From NCBI GenBank assembly GCA_009772935.1, contig WOUR01000011.1, positions 48,285 to 112,284 on the forward strand: a DNA stretch of 64,000 bases, read 5' to 3'. A program made the translations under genes and the position numbers. Shown here one piece after another: positions 33,835 to 42,205 of the stretch. Each line of letters opens with the position of its first letter. Position 1 is the stretch's first letter. The stretch comes from Rhodospirillaceae bacterium (GTDB lineage: Bacteria > Pseudomonadota > Alphaproteobacteria > Reyranellales > Reyranellaceae). Under the pieces are notes generated by a model. The model searched no databases and was not told the origin of the DNA. It was given only the letters and a program-made list of their open reading frames with translations.

Positions 33835-34632
33835 CTAAACCTTCTCCGTCTGCCCAGCCTTCGGCTGCCACGTCATCAGCCGGCGCTCGACGACCCCGAC
33901 CAGGCTGTCGAGCACCAAGGCACACGCGGTCAGGACCAGGATGCCGGCGAACACGGTGTTGATGTCGAAGGTCCCTTCGGCCTGGAGGATCAGGTAGCCG
34001 ACGCCCATCGAGGAGCCGAGATACTCGCCGACCACGGCGCCCACGAAGGCCAGCCCCACGGCATTGTGCAGGCTGGCGAACACCCAGCTCATGGCGCTCG
34101 GCAGGTAGATCGAACGCAGGAGCTGGCGTTGGGAGGCGCCAAGCATGCGGGCGTTAGCGATCAGATTGGGGCTGACCTCGCGCACGCCCTGGTAGACGTT
34201 GAAGAAGACCACAAAGAAGACGAGCGTGACACCCAGCGCCACCTTCGACCAGATCCCGAGCCCGAACCAGACCGCGAAGATGGGCGCCAGCACGACGCGC
34301 GGCATCGAATTGAAGCCCTTGATGTAGGGATCGGTGATCGCCGAGGCGGTGGGCGACAGCGCCAGCCACAGGCCGATGCCGAGCCCGAAGGACGCACCGA
34401 TCAAGAAGCCAAGTGCCGTCTCCAGCAGCGTGATGCCGAGGTGGGGGAATATCTCGCCCGTCGCGAACCAGTCGACGACCACCCAGAAGACCTTCTGGGG
34501 CTCGCCGAAGAAAAAGGCCGCGCGGTTGTCCTGCTCGAAATAGAACGGCGGGATCAGGCCGGGCGCCGTCATCGCGTACCAGAAGGCGATCAGGAGCGCG
34601 AGCACGGCCAGTTGCAGGATACGAAGCCGCAT
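33835..34632 (-). CDS. ABC transporter permease (nitrate/sulfonate/taurate type)
   Basis: A 265-residue inner-membrane protein with about six hydrophobic segments. The EAA loop region reads VSPNLIANARMLGASQRQLLRSIYLPSA (split at residues 152-179). The family (SsuC/TauC/ThiX) imports nitrate, sulfonates, pyrimidine precursors or related small molecules. It follows the ATPase gene by one base and is the last gene of the three-gene unit binding protein, ATPase, permease. The convergent crotonase stops four bases away. Confidence 0.9.
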   Translation of the reverse strand: MRLRILQLAVLALLIAFWYAMTAPGLIPPFYFEQDNRAAFFFGEPQKVFWVVVDWFATGEIFPHLGITLLETALGFLIGASFGLGIGLWLALSPTASAITDPYIKGFNSMPRVVLAPIFAVWFGLGIWSKVALGVTLVFFVVFFNVYQGVREVSPNLIANARMLGASQRQLLRSIYLPSAMSWVFASLHNAVGLAFVGAVVGEYLGSSMGVGYLILQAEGTFDINTVFAGILVLTACALVLDSLVGVVERRLMTWQPKAGQTEKV

Positions 34633-34633
34633 C

Positions 34634-35461
34634 TCAGCCCACCTTCTGGCGCTGATAGGCCTTCAGGACTTCCTCCTTCATGGCGCTCCAGATCTCGCGA
34701 TGGAGCGCGAGGAACGCCGGCGTCATGCGGATCTCCTGCACGTCGCGTGGACGCGGCAGATCCACCTTGAAATTGCCGATCGGCCGCGTCGCCGGGCCGG
34801 CCGAGAGAACGACCACCCGATCGGACAGCGCGATCGCCTCCTCGAGGTCATGGGTGATGAACAGCACCGACTTTCGGTCCTGCGCCCAGAGATCGAGCAG
34901 TTCGTTCTCCATGAGCTGGCGTGTCTGGACGTCGAGCGCGGAGAACGGCTCGTCCATGAGCAGGATGTCGGGGCTGAGGATCAGGGTCTGGGCCAGGGCC
35001 AACCGCTTGCGCATGCCACCCGACATCTGGTGTGGATAGCGATCGCCGAACCCCGCAAGGCCAACCCGCCGCAACCACTCCTCGCCCTGCACCCTGGCCT
35101 CGGCGCGCGGCACCCCGCGGAACTCCAGGCCCGCCACGACATTGTCGATTCCGGTCCGCCACGGCATCAGGGCGTCGGCCTGGAACATGTAGCCGGCACG
35201 GCGGTTCACGCCTTCGGCCGCCTGCAGGGGCTGGCCGAAAACCTCGACCGACCCGGCAGAGGGATCGAGAAGTCCCGCCGCAACGTTCAGCAGAGTAGAC
35301 TTGCCGCAGCCGGTCGGGCCGACGACGGAGACGAACTCCCCCGCTTCGACCGTCAGTGTCGTGTCGGCGACCGCCGTATAGGCCTCGCCCCCGCCGTCAC
35401 GGTCCGCGAAGCGACATGTGACGTTTGCCAGCCGCAGCGCCGGCACACCATTGGTATTCAC
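34634..35461 (-). CDS. ABC transporter ATP-binding protein (nitrate/sulfonate/taurate type)
   Basis: A 275-residue ATPase. Walker A GPTGCGKST lies near residues 48-56, the Q-loop is in GYMFQADALMPW, signature MSGGMRKRLALAQTL near 144, Walker B ILLMDEPFSALD near 164 and FITHDLEEAI as the H-loop. This pattern is typical of SsuB/TauB-like ATPases. It lies six bases after the binding-protein stop and one base before the permease. Confidence 0.92.
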   Translation of the reverse strand: MNTNGVPALRLANVTCRFADRDGGGEAYTAVADTTLTVEAGEFVSVVGPTGCGKSTLLNVAAGLLDPSAGSVEVFGQPLQAAEGVNRRAGYMFQADALMPWRTGIDNVVAGLEFRGVPRAEARVQGEEWLRRVGLAGFGDRYPHQMSGGMRKRLALAQTLILSPDILLMDEPFSALDVQTRQLMENELLDLWAQDRKSVLFITHDLEEAIALSDRVVVLSAGPATRPIGNFKVDLPRPRDVQEIRMTPAFLALHREIWSAMKEEVLKAYQRQKVG

Positions 35462-35467
35462 GCCGGT

Positions 35468-36502
35468 CTAGCTGCGCTTGCCAGCCCGCTGGGCGAACTC
35501 GTTGGTCCAGGTGTCGGCGAGCTTGATCTTGGCAGGCTCGATCTTGGGGTCACCCTCGGCCAGGAACTTGAGACAGTTGGGCGGGCCATCCGCGGGCATG
35601 ACGCCGTCCGGCGAGATGGTATCGCGCACGTTGGCGAAGGCCTTCTCGTAGATGGCGCGGTCGCCCAGCAGGAAGGCCTCCGGCACGGCAGCGGCCACGT
35701 CGGCCGGACTGGCCGTCTGAAGCCACTGATCCGCCCGAACGATGCCGGTGGCCAACGCCTGGGCCGTTCCCGGCGTCTTCTTGAGAAGGTCGGGCTGGGC
35801 GTAGAGGCAGGCTGCCGGCATCGAACCGCCGAACAGTTCCTGGTTACCCTTCATCGTGCGGGTGTCGACCATGATCTTGATCGCGCCCTTCTCCTGCAGA
35901 ATCGTCAACGCGGGATCCGCCTGGGATACGCCGTCGACCTCGCCTTTCTCGACCGCCGCGACCACCGACGCGCCGGCGCCGACCCCGATCGCCACGATAT
36001 CCGTCGGCTTCAGCCCGCCCTTTGCCGCCCAGTTGTTGACCAGCATGTGCGTCTGGGAGCCGGGTGCCGTGACGCCGAACTTCATGCCCTTGATGTCGGC
36101 GGGACCCTTGACCCTGGCGGCGACATCCGTGCGCAGTCCGATCGCGAGTTGCATGCCACGCCCGATCAGGGCGAAGCCGATGATGGGCTGGCCGCGCTGC
36201 TGCATGCGGATCGTGTGTTCGTAAGCGCCGGCCACCACGTCGGCGCTGCCGCCCATCAGGGCCTGAAGCGACTTGGCGCCGCCCTGGAAGTCGTTGATCT
36301 CGACGTCCAGACCGGCTTCCTTGAAGAAGCCCTTGCGCTCGGCGATCGTCAGCGAAAGGTAATACAGTGCCGACTTGCCGCCGACGGCCAGGATGACCTT
36401 GCTCTTCTCGGGCTTGGCCTGCGCCCGAGCGACATGCGGGGCGGCCAGAACGAGCGGGGCGGCCGCCAGCAGGGTCCGGCGCCGCATCTGCAGCTTGGTC
36501 AT
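35468..36502 (-). CDS. ABC transporter substrate-binding protein (NMT1/THI5-like)
   Basis: A periplasmic receptor of about 344 residues. ATG 36502 is chosen because GGAGGAAACG precedes it and the N-terminus then is a signal with arginines (MRRRTLLAAAPLVLAAPHVARA), possibly Tat-routed; an extended frame to 36577 is rejected. The NMT1-like core includes ALYYLSLTIAERKGFF (ligand entry) and LQALMGGSADVVAGAYEHT. The ligand could be a sulfonate, nitrate or a pyrimidine precursor. First gene of the three-gene importer. Confidence 0.9.
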   Translation of the reverse strand: MTKLQMRRRTLLAAAPLVLAAPHVARAQAKPEKSKVILAVGGKSALYYLSLTIAERKGFFKEAGLDVEINDFQGGAKSLQALMGGSADVVAGAYEHTIRMQQRGQPIIGFALIGRGMQLAIGLRTDVAARVKGPADIKGMKFGVTAPGSQTHMLVNNWAAKGGLKPTDIVAIGVGAGASVVAAVEKGEVDGVSQADPALTILQEKGAIKIMVDTRTMKGNQELFGGSMPAACLYAQPDLLKKTPGTAQALATGIVRADQWLQTASPADVAAAVPEAFLLGDRAIYEKAFANVRDTISPDGVMPADGPPNCLKFLAEGDPKIEPAKIKLADTWTNEFAQRAGKRS

Positions 36503-36590
36503 CGTTTCCTCCGTGACAGGCTTATTTTGCGGCAGCTTGCCGCAAGGCGCGCGGCTCGGCAACCCGCCGCCGGTCACGGGGAAGGATCGA

Positions 36591-37454
36591 CTACTTGAAC
36601 TTACGCTCCTGCCACCACGGGAAGTAGGACGGCATGCCGTCGCTCACCTTCATGGGGAAGCGCGCCGGGCGCTTCTCGAGGAAGGCGGTCACCCCCTCCT
36701 TCACGTCGTCCGACTTGCCGCGCGAGTAGATGCCCTTGGAATCGACCTTGTGGGCTTCCATGGGATGGTCGGCGCCAAGCATCTTCCAGATCATCTGGCG
36801 ATTGAGCGCGACCGAGACCGGCGCAGTGTTGTCGGCGATCTCACGAGCCAGCGCATAGGCGGCCGGCAGGAGATCATCGGGCTTGTGGATGGAGCGCACC
36901 AGGCGGCCGTTCAACGCCTCCTCGGCGGAGAAGACGCGACCGGTCATCACCCATTCCAGCGCCTGCTGCGGCCCCACGAGGCGCGGCAGGAACCAGCTCG
37001 AGCAGGCCTCCATGACGATGGCGCGGCGCGTGAAGACGAAGCCGTAGCGCGCCGCCTCGGAGGCGAGCCGGATATCCATGGCAAGCTGCATCGTGATGCC
37101 CACGCCGACCGCCGGCCCGTTGCAGGCGGCGATGGTGGGCTTCAGCGATTCGTAGAGGCGCAGGGTGAAGAGGCCCCCGCCGTCGCGATGGCCGTCGAGG
37201 CCGGGATCGATCGGCCCGCGATTCTCGGCATTGAAGGTGTTGGCGCCGCCCGACAGGTCGGCTCCCGCGCAGAAGCCGCGGCCTGCGCCGGTGAACACGA
37301 CCGCACGCACGTCGTCATCGCGGTCGGCCCGGTCCATCGCGTCGAGCAGCTCCGACAGCATCTTGCCGGTGAAGGCGTTCAGCTTGTCGGGACGATTGAG
37401 GGTGATGGTGAGGACGCCGTCCTTGGTCTCGTACTTGATCTGCTCGTAATTCAC
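36591..37454 (-). CDS. Enoyl-CoA hydratase/isomerase (crotonase family), second copy
   Basis: A 287-residue crotonase. I chose GTG 37454, ten bases after the SMR-like stop and preceded by a GAGGGG ribosome site; an upstream start at 37490 would overlap that gene. CoA-binding LTITLNRPDKLNAF, oxyanion site AVVFTGAGRGFCAGADLSG and PTIAACNGPAVGVGITMQL are present, then FTRRAIVMEACSSWFLPRL with the active-site glutamate. The protein ends in a long tail (PSYFPWWQERKFK). It lies between the glycosylation cluster and the ABC importer on the same strand. Confidence 0.9.
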   Translation of the reverse strand: MNYEQIKYETKDGVLTITLNRPDKLNAFTGKMLSELLDAMDRADRDDDVRAVVFTGAGRGFCAGADLSGGANTFNAENRGPIDPGLDGHRDGGGLFTLRLYESLKPTIAACNGPAVGVGITMQLAMDIRLASEAARYGFVFTRRAIVMEACSSWFLPRLVGPQQALEWVMTGRVFSAEEALNGRLVRSIHKPDDLLPAAYALAREIADNTAPVSVALNRQMIWKMLGADHPMEAHKVDSKGIYSRGKSDDVKEGVTAFLEKRPARFPMKVSDGMPSYFPWWQERKFK

Positions 37455-37464
37455 GGGGCGCCCC

Positions 37465-37797
37465 TCAGCTCTGGTTGATGAGAACGACACCGCCCACGAT
37501 CAGCGCGATGCCGCCGATCTGCTTGATGCCGAACGGCTCGCCGAAAAGGAAGTGCCCGAGCACTGCAACGATCGCATAGGAGAGCGACACACTGGGAAAG
37601 GCGACCGAAACCGGAATTTTGCGCAGCGCGACGATGTAGAGGAACGCGGCGGAACCGTAGAGCGCCAGTCCCATGATGGTCGAGGGTCGGAGGAGTTGGC
37701 TCACGAAGTCCGGGGCATCGGCGCCGGCCTTCAGGAGAATCTGGCCGCCGATGCCGGCCAAGATGCCGATCCCCAACGCCACGTAGTAGATCGTCAT
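37465..37797 (-). CDS. Small EamA/SMR-like membrane protein (ArnE/ArnF-like flippase subunit candidate)
   Basis: A 110-residue protein with four predicted helices. VALGIGILAGIGGQILLKAG at the N-terminus and AFPSVSLSYAIVAVLGHFLFGEP near 66-88 match the SMR/ArnE-F type. It begins three bases after the stop of the GT2 gene. In ArnC-like clusters such small proteins flip undecaprenyl-phosphate sugars, so a lipid-linked sugar flippase is a reasonable inference. Multidrug export remains possible. Confidence 0.8.
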   Translation of the reverse strand: MTIYYVALGIGILAGIGGQILLKAGADAPDFVSQLLRPSTIMGLALYGSAAFLYIVALRKIPVSVAFPSVSLSYAIVAVLGHFLFGEPFGIKQIGGIALIVGGVVLINQS

Positions 37798-37800
37798 GCT

Positions 37801-38853
37801 TCAGCTCTCCCTGCGGTCCGGCTCGTGCGAAGGCTCGCGATGCGGCTGGCCTGCTGCCCGCGTATCGACCTTCGGCTGCTCGATGTCGAGCCCCCCGGGG
37901 CCGGGACCGCGGCGGAACACTTCCCGCACGAGGTATTGCGGCTTGCGGTTCACGGCCAGGAACATGCTGCCGAGATACTCGCCGATCATGCCGATCACGA
38001 GCAGTTGCACGCCCGCCAGCACGAGCACCGCGACCATGAGAGACGCCCAGCCCTGAGGTGCGCGGTCGGAGATGATCGCCTCGACGATGGTGATTCCCGC
38101 AGCCAAAGCACCCAGTGCACCGAAGACGAGGCCAAGGATTGTCGCAATGCGGAGCGGCATCACCGAGAAGTTCAGGAACATGGCCAGCCACAGCCGCAGC
38201 AGGCGGCGGAGCGTGTAGTTCGAGCGCCCTTCGGCGCGCGGCAGATGGTTGACCTGCAGGCGACTCACGTTCTGGGTGATCTGGAAGATCAGCCCGTCGA
38301 CGTAGGGCGCCGGTCCCTCGTAGCTCGAGACGACCCGCTCGCGCAGGAAGCGCGAAACGCAGCGAAAACTCGATAGGTAGAGGCCTGGGGGCTTGTCGAT
38401 CAGCTTGTCGGCACACCAGTTCGTGAAGCGGCTGCCGAGATTGCGCCACGCCGCGTGCTTCTTCTCCTCATAGTAGGTGTAGACCGCATCGTACCTGCCG
38501 TCGCGGGCGTGCTCGAACAGGCGACGGACTTCCTCGGGTGGGTTCTGGAGGTCGTCGTCCATCGTGATCGTGTAGGCACCACGCGCCCGCGCGAAGCCCG
38601 CCATGACCGCATTGTGCTCACCGAAATTGCGGCTGAGGCTCAGCACCGTCACCGGCGCCCCGGGCTCGGCCGCGAGCTGCTTGCAGACGTCGAGGCTGTT
38701 GTCGGGGCTGCCGTCGACCACCAGGACGACCTCCAGCCCGCCCTCAATCTCCAGGGCGCGCAAGGCCTTCACCAGTTCGCCGACGGTCGCCGCGCCGTTA
38801 TAGACCGGAACGACGATGGACAGTGCTGGCGCCTCTTGGGAAATCTCAAGCAT
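37801..38853 (-). CDS. Family 2 glycosyltransferase, polyprenyl-phosphate sugar transferase type (GtrB/ArnC-like)
   Basis: A membrane-bound glycosyltransferase of about 350 residues. The GT-A fold motifs are SIVVPVYNGAATVGELV (N-terminal), VLVVDGSPDNS (about 44-54) and ITMDDDLQNPPEEV near 94-107 (the metal-binding D-x-D-like site). Two C-terminal helices follow (MPLRIATILGLVFGALGAL and VAVLVLAGVQLLVIGMIGEY), as in ArnC/GtrB, which load a sugar onto undecaprenyl phosphate. ATG 38853 chosen; GTG 38856 is adjacent. It overlaps the methyltransferase gene by eight bases. Confidence 0.88.
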   Translation of the reverse strand: MLEISQEAPALSIVVPVYNGAATVGELVKALRALEIEGGLEVVLVVDGSPDNSLDVCKQLAAEPGAPVTVLSLSRNFGEHNAVMAGFARARGAYTITMDDDLQNPPEEVRRLFEHARDGRYDAVYTYYEEKKHAAWRNLGSRFTNWCADKLIDKPPGLYLSSFRCVSRFLRERVVSSYEGPAPYVDGLIFQITQNVSRLQVNHLPRAEGRSNYTLRRLLRLWLAMFLNFSVMPLRIATILGLVFGALGALAAGITIVEAIISDRAPQGWASLMVAVLVLAGVQLLVIGMIGEYLGSMFLAVNRKPQYLVREVFRRGPGPGGLDIEQPKVDTRAAGQPHREPSHEPDRRES

Positions 38854-39586
38854 CACGTACCGCCACGATCATGAGGGAACCGCCGAACGGCAGGCTGAGC
38901 CCGGCGCCAATGGCGGCGCGCTCGATGGCGAGCGCAGTGGAGAAGAGGACATCGAGCCAGCGCGGATAATCGCGCACGTCGCTCTCCGCATCGCCACGCT
39001 CGACCAGCCGGTGGATGAGCATCAGGGGAAACAGGAGCGTGTTCCAATAGCTCGCCCGAAGGATACGGAAGCCCGGCGCAGCGATCAGGGCGCGGGCCTC
39101 GCCGCGTGTGAAGCGGCGGGCATTGTGGACGCGCCTGTCGTGCGCCGACAGCATCCAAGAATAAGCCGGCAGATTGAAGACCGCGATCGCGCCCGGCCCG
39201 AGGCAGCGATGCGCCTCTTTCAGGGCACGGTCGGGTTCGACGTTGGCGTGGCAGAGGACGTCGAGCGAGACATAGGCCCCGAGCGTTTCGTCGCCGATCG
39301 GCATTTCATTGACCGAGCCGGAGACGACCGGACGAGCCGCTTTGGCCAACGCCATGCCGGCGGCCACGGGATCGTATTCGAGGCCAATGGTCGGCCGGCC
39401 GGCGACGGCCGGGCCGAGAATTCGCAACATGCCGCCGGTGCCGCATCCGGCATCGAGGACCGGGCCGCCGGCCTTCGTTCGCGAAAGCGCGCGGGCAAGC
39501 TGGCCGGCGACCAGCCGGCGCAGGCCGCGATACCACCACATGCGGTCTTCGACCGCATGCATATGCTCGTATTCGGCCCTTTCCAC
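38846..39586 (-). CDS. SAM-dependent methyltransferase
   Basis: A 246-residue class I methyltransferase. VLDAGCGTGGMLRILG (about 43-58) is the SAM-binding glycine motif, with LEYDPVAAGMALAKA and MPIGDETLGAYVSLDVLCH following. The N-terminus MHAVEDRMWWYRGLRR is typical of methyltransferases found in saccharide loci. It is the first gene of the leftward unit methyltransferase, GT2, SMR-like, and is divergent from the large membrane protein at 39647. The substrate (sugar, lipid or aglycone) is not known. Confidence 0.85.
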   Translation of the reverse strand: MERAEYEHMHAVEDRMWWYRGLRRLVAGQLARALSRTKAGGPVLDAGCGTGGMLRILGPAVAGRPTIGLEYDPVAAGMALAKAARPVVSGSVNEMPIGDETLGAYVSLDVLCHANVEPDRALKEAHRCLGPGAIAVFNLPAYSWMLSAHDRRVHNARRFTRGEARALIAAPGFRILRASYWNTLLFPLMLIHRLVERGDAESDVRDYPRWLDVLFSTALAIERAAIGAGLSLPFGGSLMIVAVRDA

Positions 39587-39646
39587 GAAGCGGTGTCTCC
39601 CGGGAAGTCTCCCCTTCTCGTCCGCTTATGATATCTTCGCCCCGCC

Positions 39647-41230
39647 TTGCCAACCGTTCACACCAAACCTCCGACCATTCCGCCGCGTGTCGAGCAGCTT
39701 CTGCTGGTCCCGCTGTTTGCGCTGCCGATCCTCTGGCTCGCCGGCTATTTCTTCCCGCCCATCAACCACGACGTCGCCGCGATCCTCGACGTATCGACGC
39801 GCTGGATCGGCGGCGAGAAGCTCTATGTCGAGGTGCTGGACGAGAATCTGCCGCTGACCTTCATCGTGCATGGGCTGCCGGTAATGACGGCCAAAATACT
39901 GCCCGGCACGGTGGCGTTCTGGTTCACGGCCTGGGTTGTCGCGGGCATCTTCGCGTCGTTCTGGGCATGCCGGCGGCTGATCCACCTCGTGCCCTCGGCC
40001 GACCATGCGCTCACCGAGGCGCTGCTGCCGCCCGTGCTGCTGTTCCTGTTCTCCGTGCTGCCCAATGAGCATTTCGGCCAGCGCGAGCACATCATGTTCG
40101 TGGCCTGTGCGCCTTACCTGATCGCCTCAATGGCTCGTGCCGAGGGCGTGAACCCGTCGCGTTTCGCCTCCATTGCCATCGGCCTCGTAGCGGGCATCGC
40201 GCTCGCCATGAAGCCGCACTATCTTGCCATACCGGCCGCGGTCGAACTCTACCTGCTGGTCCGCCGCGGCGTGCGCCCGACCTTCACCGACCCGATCCCC
40301 TGGGCGATCGGCCTCATGGCGGTCGCCCACCTGGCGATCATGTACCTGGTATTCCCGGATTTCGGTCATTTCGTGCTGCCATTGGCGGTCGAGGCCTACG
40401 CGCCGATCGGCGAATCGGGCTGGCGCGAGGTTCTGACCAGCAACGTGCTGGGTCCGACCCTGCTGGCACTGGCGATCTTCGGCCTGCTCGCCATCGTGTT
40501 CACCAAGACCATCGCTGCGCGCATCCTCGTGGTGTTCGGCGTGGGCGCCGCTCTCTCGGCGATCGGCCAGGCCAAGGGCTGGCCCTATCACGTACTGCCG
40601 GCGCTCTCGGCCGCGATCCTCCTCGCTGCCCTCACGGTGTCGCAGACGGTCGACCGCTATCTGCCGATCAGCCGCAGCGCCCACCGGCTGCCGGTGGCGG
40701 TGATCTGCGCCACCTTCATGGTGCTGCTCTATTTCCAGGCCGCGCTCTACACGCCGCCGTTCTACAAGCAGCGCCAGTTCGAGGCCTCCATCGGCGGCCG
40801 GCTGCAGCACATCATCGAGCAGAACGCGCCGCACAGGACCATGCTCGTCCTGTCGCCCGGCATCTACCCGTTCTGGCCGATGGTCAACTACCTCGGCGGC
40901 CGCATGACGACGCGGTTCCTGACCATGTGGGTGCTGCAGGGCGTCTACGCGACCTGCGACGATTTCCCCGCGCTCTACAATCCGCCCGACACGATGGGCG
41001 ACTCCGAGAAGTTCGTGTTCGACACGGTGAGCGAAGACTTCGCCCGCGAGCATCCCGACCTCTTGATCGTCGACCGGATCGCCGGCGTCCCGCGCTGCCA
41101 GGGCAAGGAATTCGATTACCTCGACTATTTCATGCAGAACCGGGTGTTCGCCGACGCCTTCGAGAACTACGAACACCTGATGGACTTCGACCGCTACCGG
41201 ATCTACCGGCGGAAGAAGATGAAGAAATAG
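39647..41230 (+). CDS. Polytopic membrane protein, GT-C-type glycosyltransferase candidate
   Basis: A 527-residue protein with many hydrophobic segments between residues 20 and 365 and a soluble C-terminal part (from about 370). The first loop has GYFFPPINHDVAAILDVS, placing acids near residue 40-45, where GT-C enzymes hold their catalytic aspartate, then GGEKLYVEVLDENLPL. The likely start is TTG 39647, since no ATG lies nearby in frame. It is divergent from the methyltransferase/GT2 unit. I do not recognise a named family, so transfer of a lipid-linked sugar is inference from context. Confidence 0.65.
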   Translation: MPTVHTKPPTIPPRVEQLLLVPLFALPILWLAGYFFPPINHDVAAILDVSTRWIGGEKLYVEVLDENLPLTFIVHGLPVMTAKILPGTVAFWFTAWVVAGIFASFWACRRLIHLVPSADHALTEALLPPVLLFLFSVLPNEHFGQREHIMFVACAPYLIASMARAEGVNPSRFASIAIGLVAGIALAMKPHYLAIPAAVELYLLVRRGVRPTFTDPIPWAIGLMAVAHLAIMYLVFPDFGHFVLPLAVEAYAPIGESGWREVLTSNVLGPTLLALAIFGLLAIVFTKTIAARILVVFGVGAALSAIGQAKGWPYHVLPALSAAILLAALTVSQTVDRYLPISRSAHRLPVAVICATFMVLLYFQAALYTPPFYKQRQFEASIGGRLQHIIEQNAPHRTMLVLSPGIYPFWPMVNYLGGRMTTRFLTMWVLQGVYATCDDFPALYNPPDTMGDSEKFVFDTVSEDFAREHPDLLIVDRIAGVPRCQGKEFDYLDYFMQNRVFADAFENYEHLMDFDRYRIYRRKKMKK

Positions 41231-41260
41231 GCTCGTAGCAGCAACGAGTTGCAGTCATTG

Positions 41261-41286
41261 GAGCGCGCCACTCGAGTGGCGCGCTC
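41261..41286. terminator. Perfect 26-bp palindrome between convergent genes (bidirectional terminator candidate)
   Basis: GAGCGCGCCACTC followed at once by its reverse complement GAGTGGCGCGCTC. It lies 30 bases after the membrane-protein stop and ten bases before the convergent thioesterase stop, with attta on the right. The stem could end transcription in both directions. The arm shares the word ggagcgcgccactc with the repeat at 51869. Confidence 0.65.
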
Positions 41287-41295
41287 ATTTATATG

Positions 41296-41760
41296 TCAGG
41301 CCTTCCACGGCGGCGATAGCGCCGCGGCGCGCGCCGCTTCCGGGATCTTCTCGGGATCAGGCACCTTGAAGACGCCGGAAGCCACCAGCACGATCTCGCC
41401 TCCACACACCAGATCGCAGCTGGCGAAGCAGAAGTTGATTGTACGCCGGGCGATGCGGGCCTTGCCTTCGAGCCACTGGCCGAGATTCGCGCCGCGCACG
41501 AACTCGCTGGTGAGCGAGATCGTGGGATGCGGCCAGAACATGCCGGTCGAGAAACCCGAGCCCACGCCCATCACCATGTCGGCAACGGTAACCAGCAGGC
41601 CGCCATGCGCCCAGCCCATCGGGTTGCCGTGCCGCCTTTCCAGCGGCAGGCCGATCCTGAGACCGTCCTCCTCCGCCTTGAACCAGAGCGGTCCTACGAG
41701 TCCGACGAAATCGTCGGTGACATCGAGCCTGCGGAAGCCTTCCGGCACGGAAGCAGTCAT
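41296..41760 (-). CDS. Hotdog-fold thioesterase, PaaI-like
   Basis: A 154-residue acyl-CoA thioesterase candidate. The start ATG 41760 overlaps the stop of the upstream hotdog gene (ATGA); the long frame beyond is rejected. The PaaI core is GNPMGWAHGGLLVTVADMVMGV (about 45-66), where the acid and N-H-G-G-like loop sit, then ISLTSEFVRGANLGQWLEGKARI. It ends in PWKA. Substrate unknown. Confidence 0.87.
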   Translation of the reverse strand: MTASVPEGFRRLDVTDDFVGLVGPLWFKAEEDGLRIGLPLERRHGNPMGWAHGGLLVTVADMVMGVGSGFSTGMFWPHPTISLTSEFVRGANLGQWLEGKARIARRTINFCFASCDLVCGGEIVLVASGVFKVPDPEKIPEAARAAALSPPWKA

Positions 41761-42200
41761 GGATCGAGTCCGTTCTTCGAGGCCACGAGCCGGTCGAGCA
41801 TGGCACGCACCGCCGGATCGAACGGCGTGGCGCGGTGCGTCTCCTCGTTCAGCGACACCATGATCACCTTCTGGACCGCGGTGCAATTGCCCTCGCCGTC
41901 GAACAGGCCCTGGCCGATCACGCACTTGCGGTCATGCGCCTCGATGAGGCGGCAGCAGGCGACGGCGGTGCCGGGATAGAACATCTGGCGCTTGAAGTCG
42001 GCCTCGATACGCCCGACGACCAGCCGGAAACTCGGCAGCCCCTTCCGCACGATCTGGCGCAGGTAGGCGACACGGGCATTCTCCAGCAGCTCGAGGAATG
42101 CGCCATTGTTGATGTGACCGTTGGCGTCGACATCCGCGAAGCGCAGGTTTTCAGTGGTCGAGAAGCCGTAGATGCCGCGGTCGGCGAGATCGAACGCCAT
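41757..42200 (-). CDS. Acyl-CoA thioesterase, 4-hydroxybenzoyl-CoA thioesterase-like
   Basis: A 147-residue hotdog protein. Start ATG 42200 chosen from the family N-terminus FSTTENLRFADVDANGHINNGAFLELLENAR (split at residues 13-43), which includes the D-x-x-G-H-x-N-N motif of this thioesterase branch. A longer upstream frame runs through the VOC gene and is rejected. It follows the VOC gene by five bases and overlaps the PaaI-like gene by ATGA, so the three are co-translated. Confidence 0.88.
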   Translation of the reverse strand: MAFDLADRGIYGFSTTENLRFADVDANGHINNGAFLELLENARVAYLRQIVRKGLPSFRLVVGRIEADFKRQMFYPGTAVACCRLIEAHDRKCVIGQGLFDGEGNCTAVQKVIMVSLNEETHRATPFDPAVRAMLDRLVASKNGLDP

Positions 42201-42205
42201 GAAGA

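Noticed and set aside
34700..36598. 632-codon plus-strand frame
   Set aside because: It covers the ABC importer genes in antisense and shows no recognised domain.
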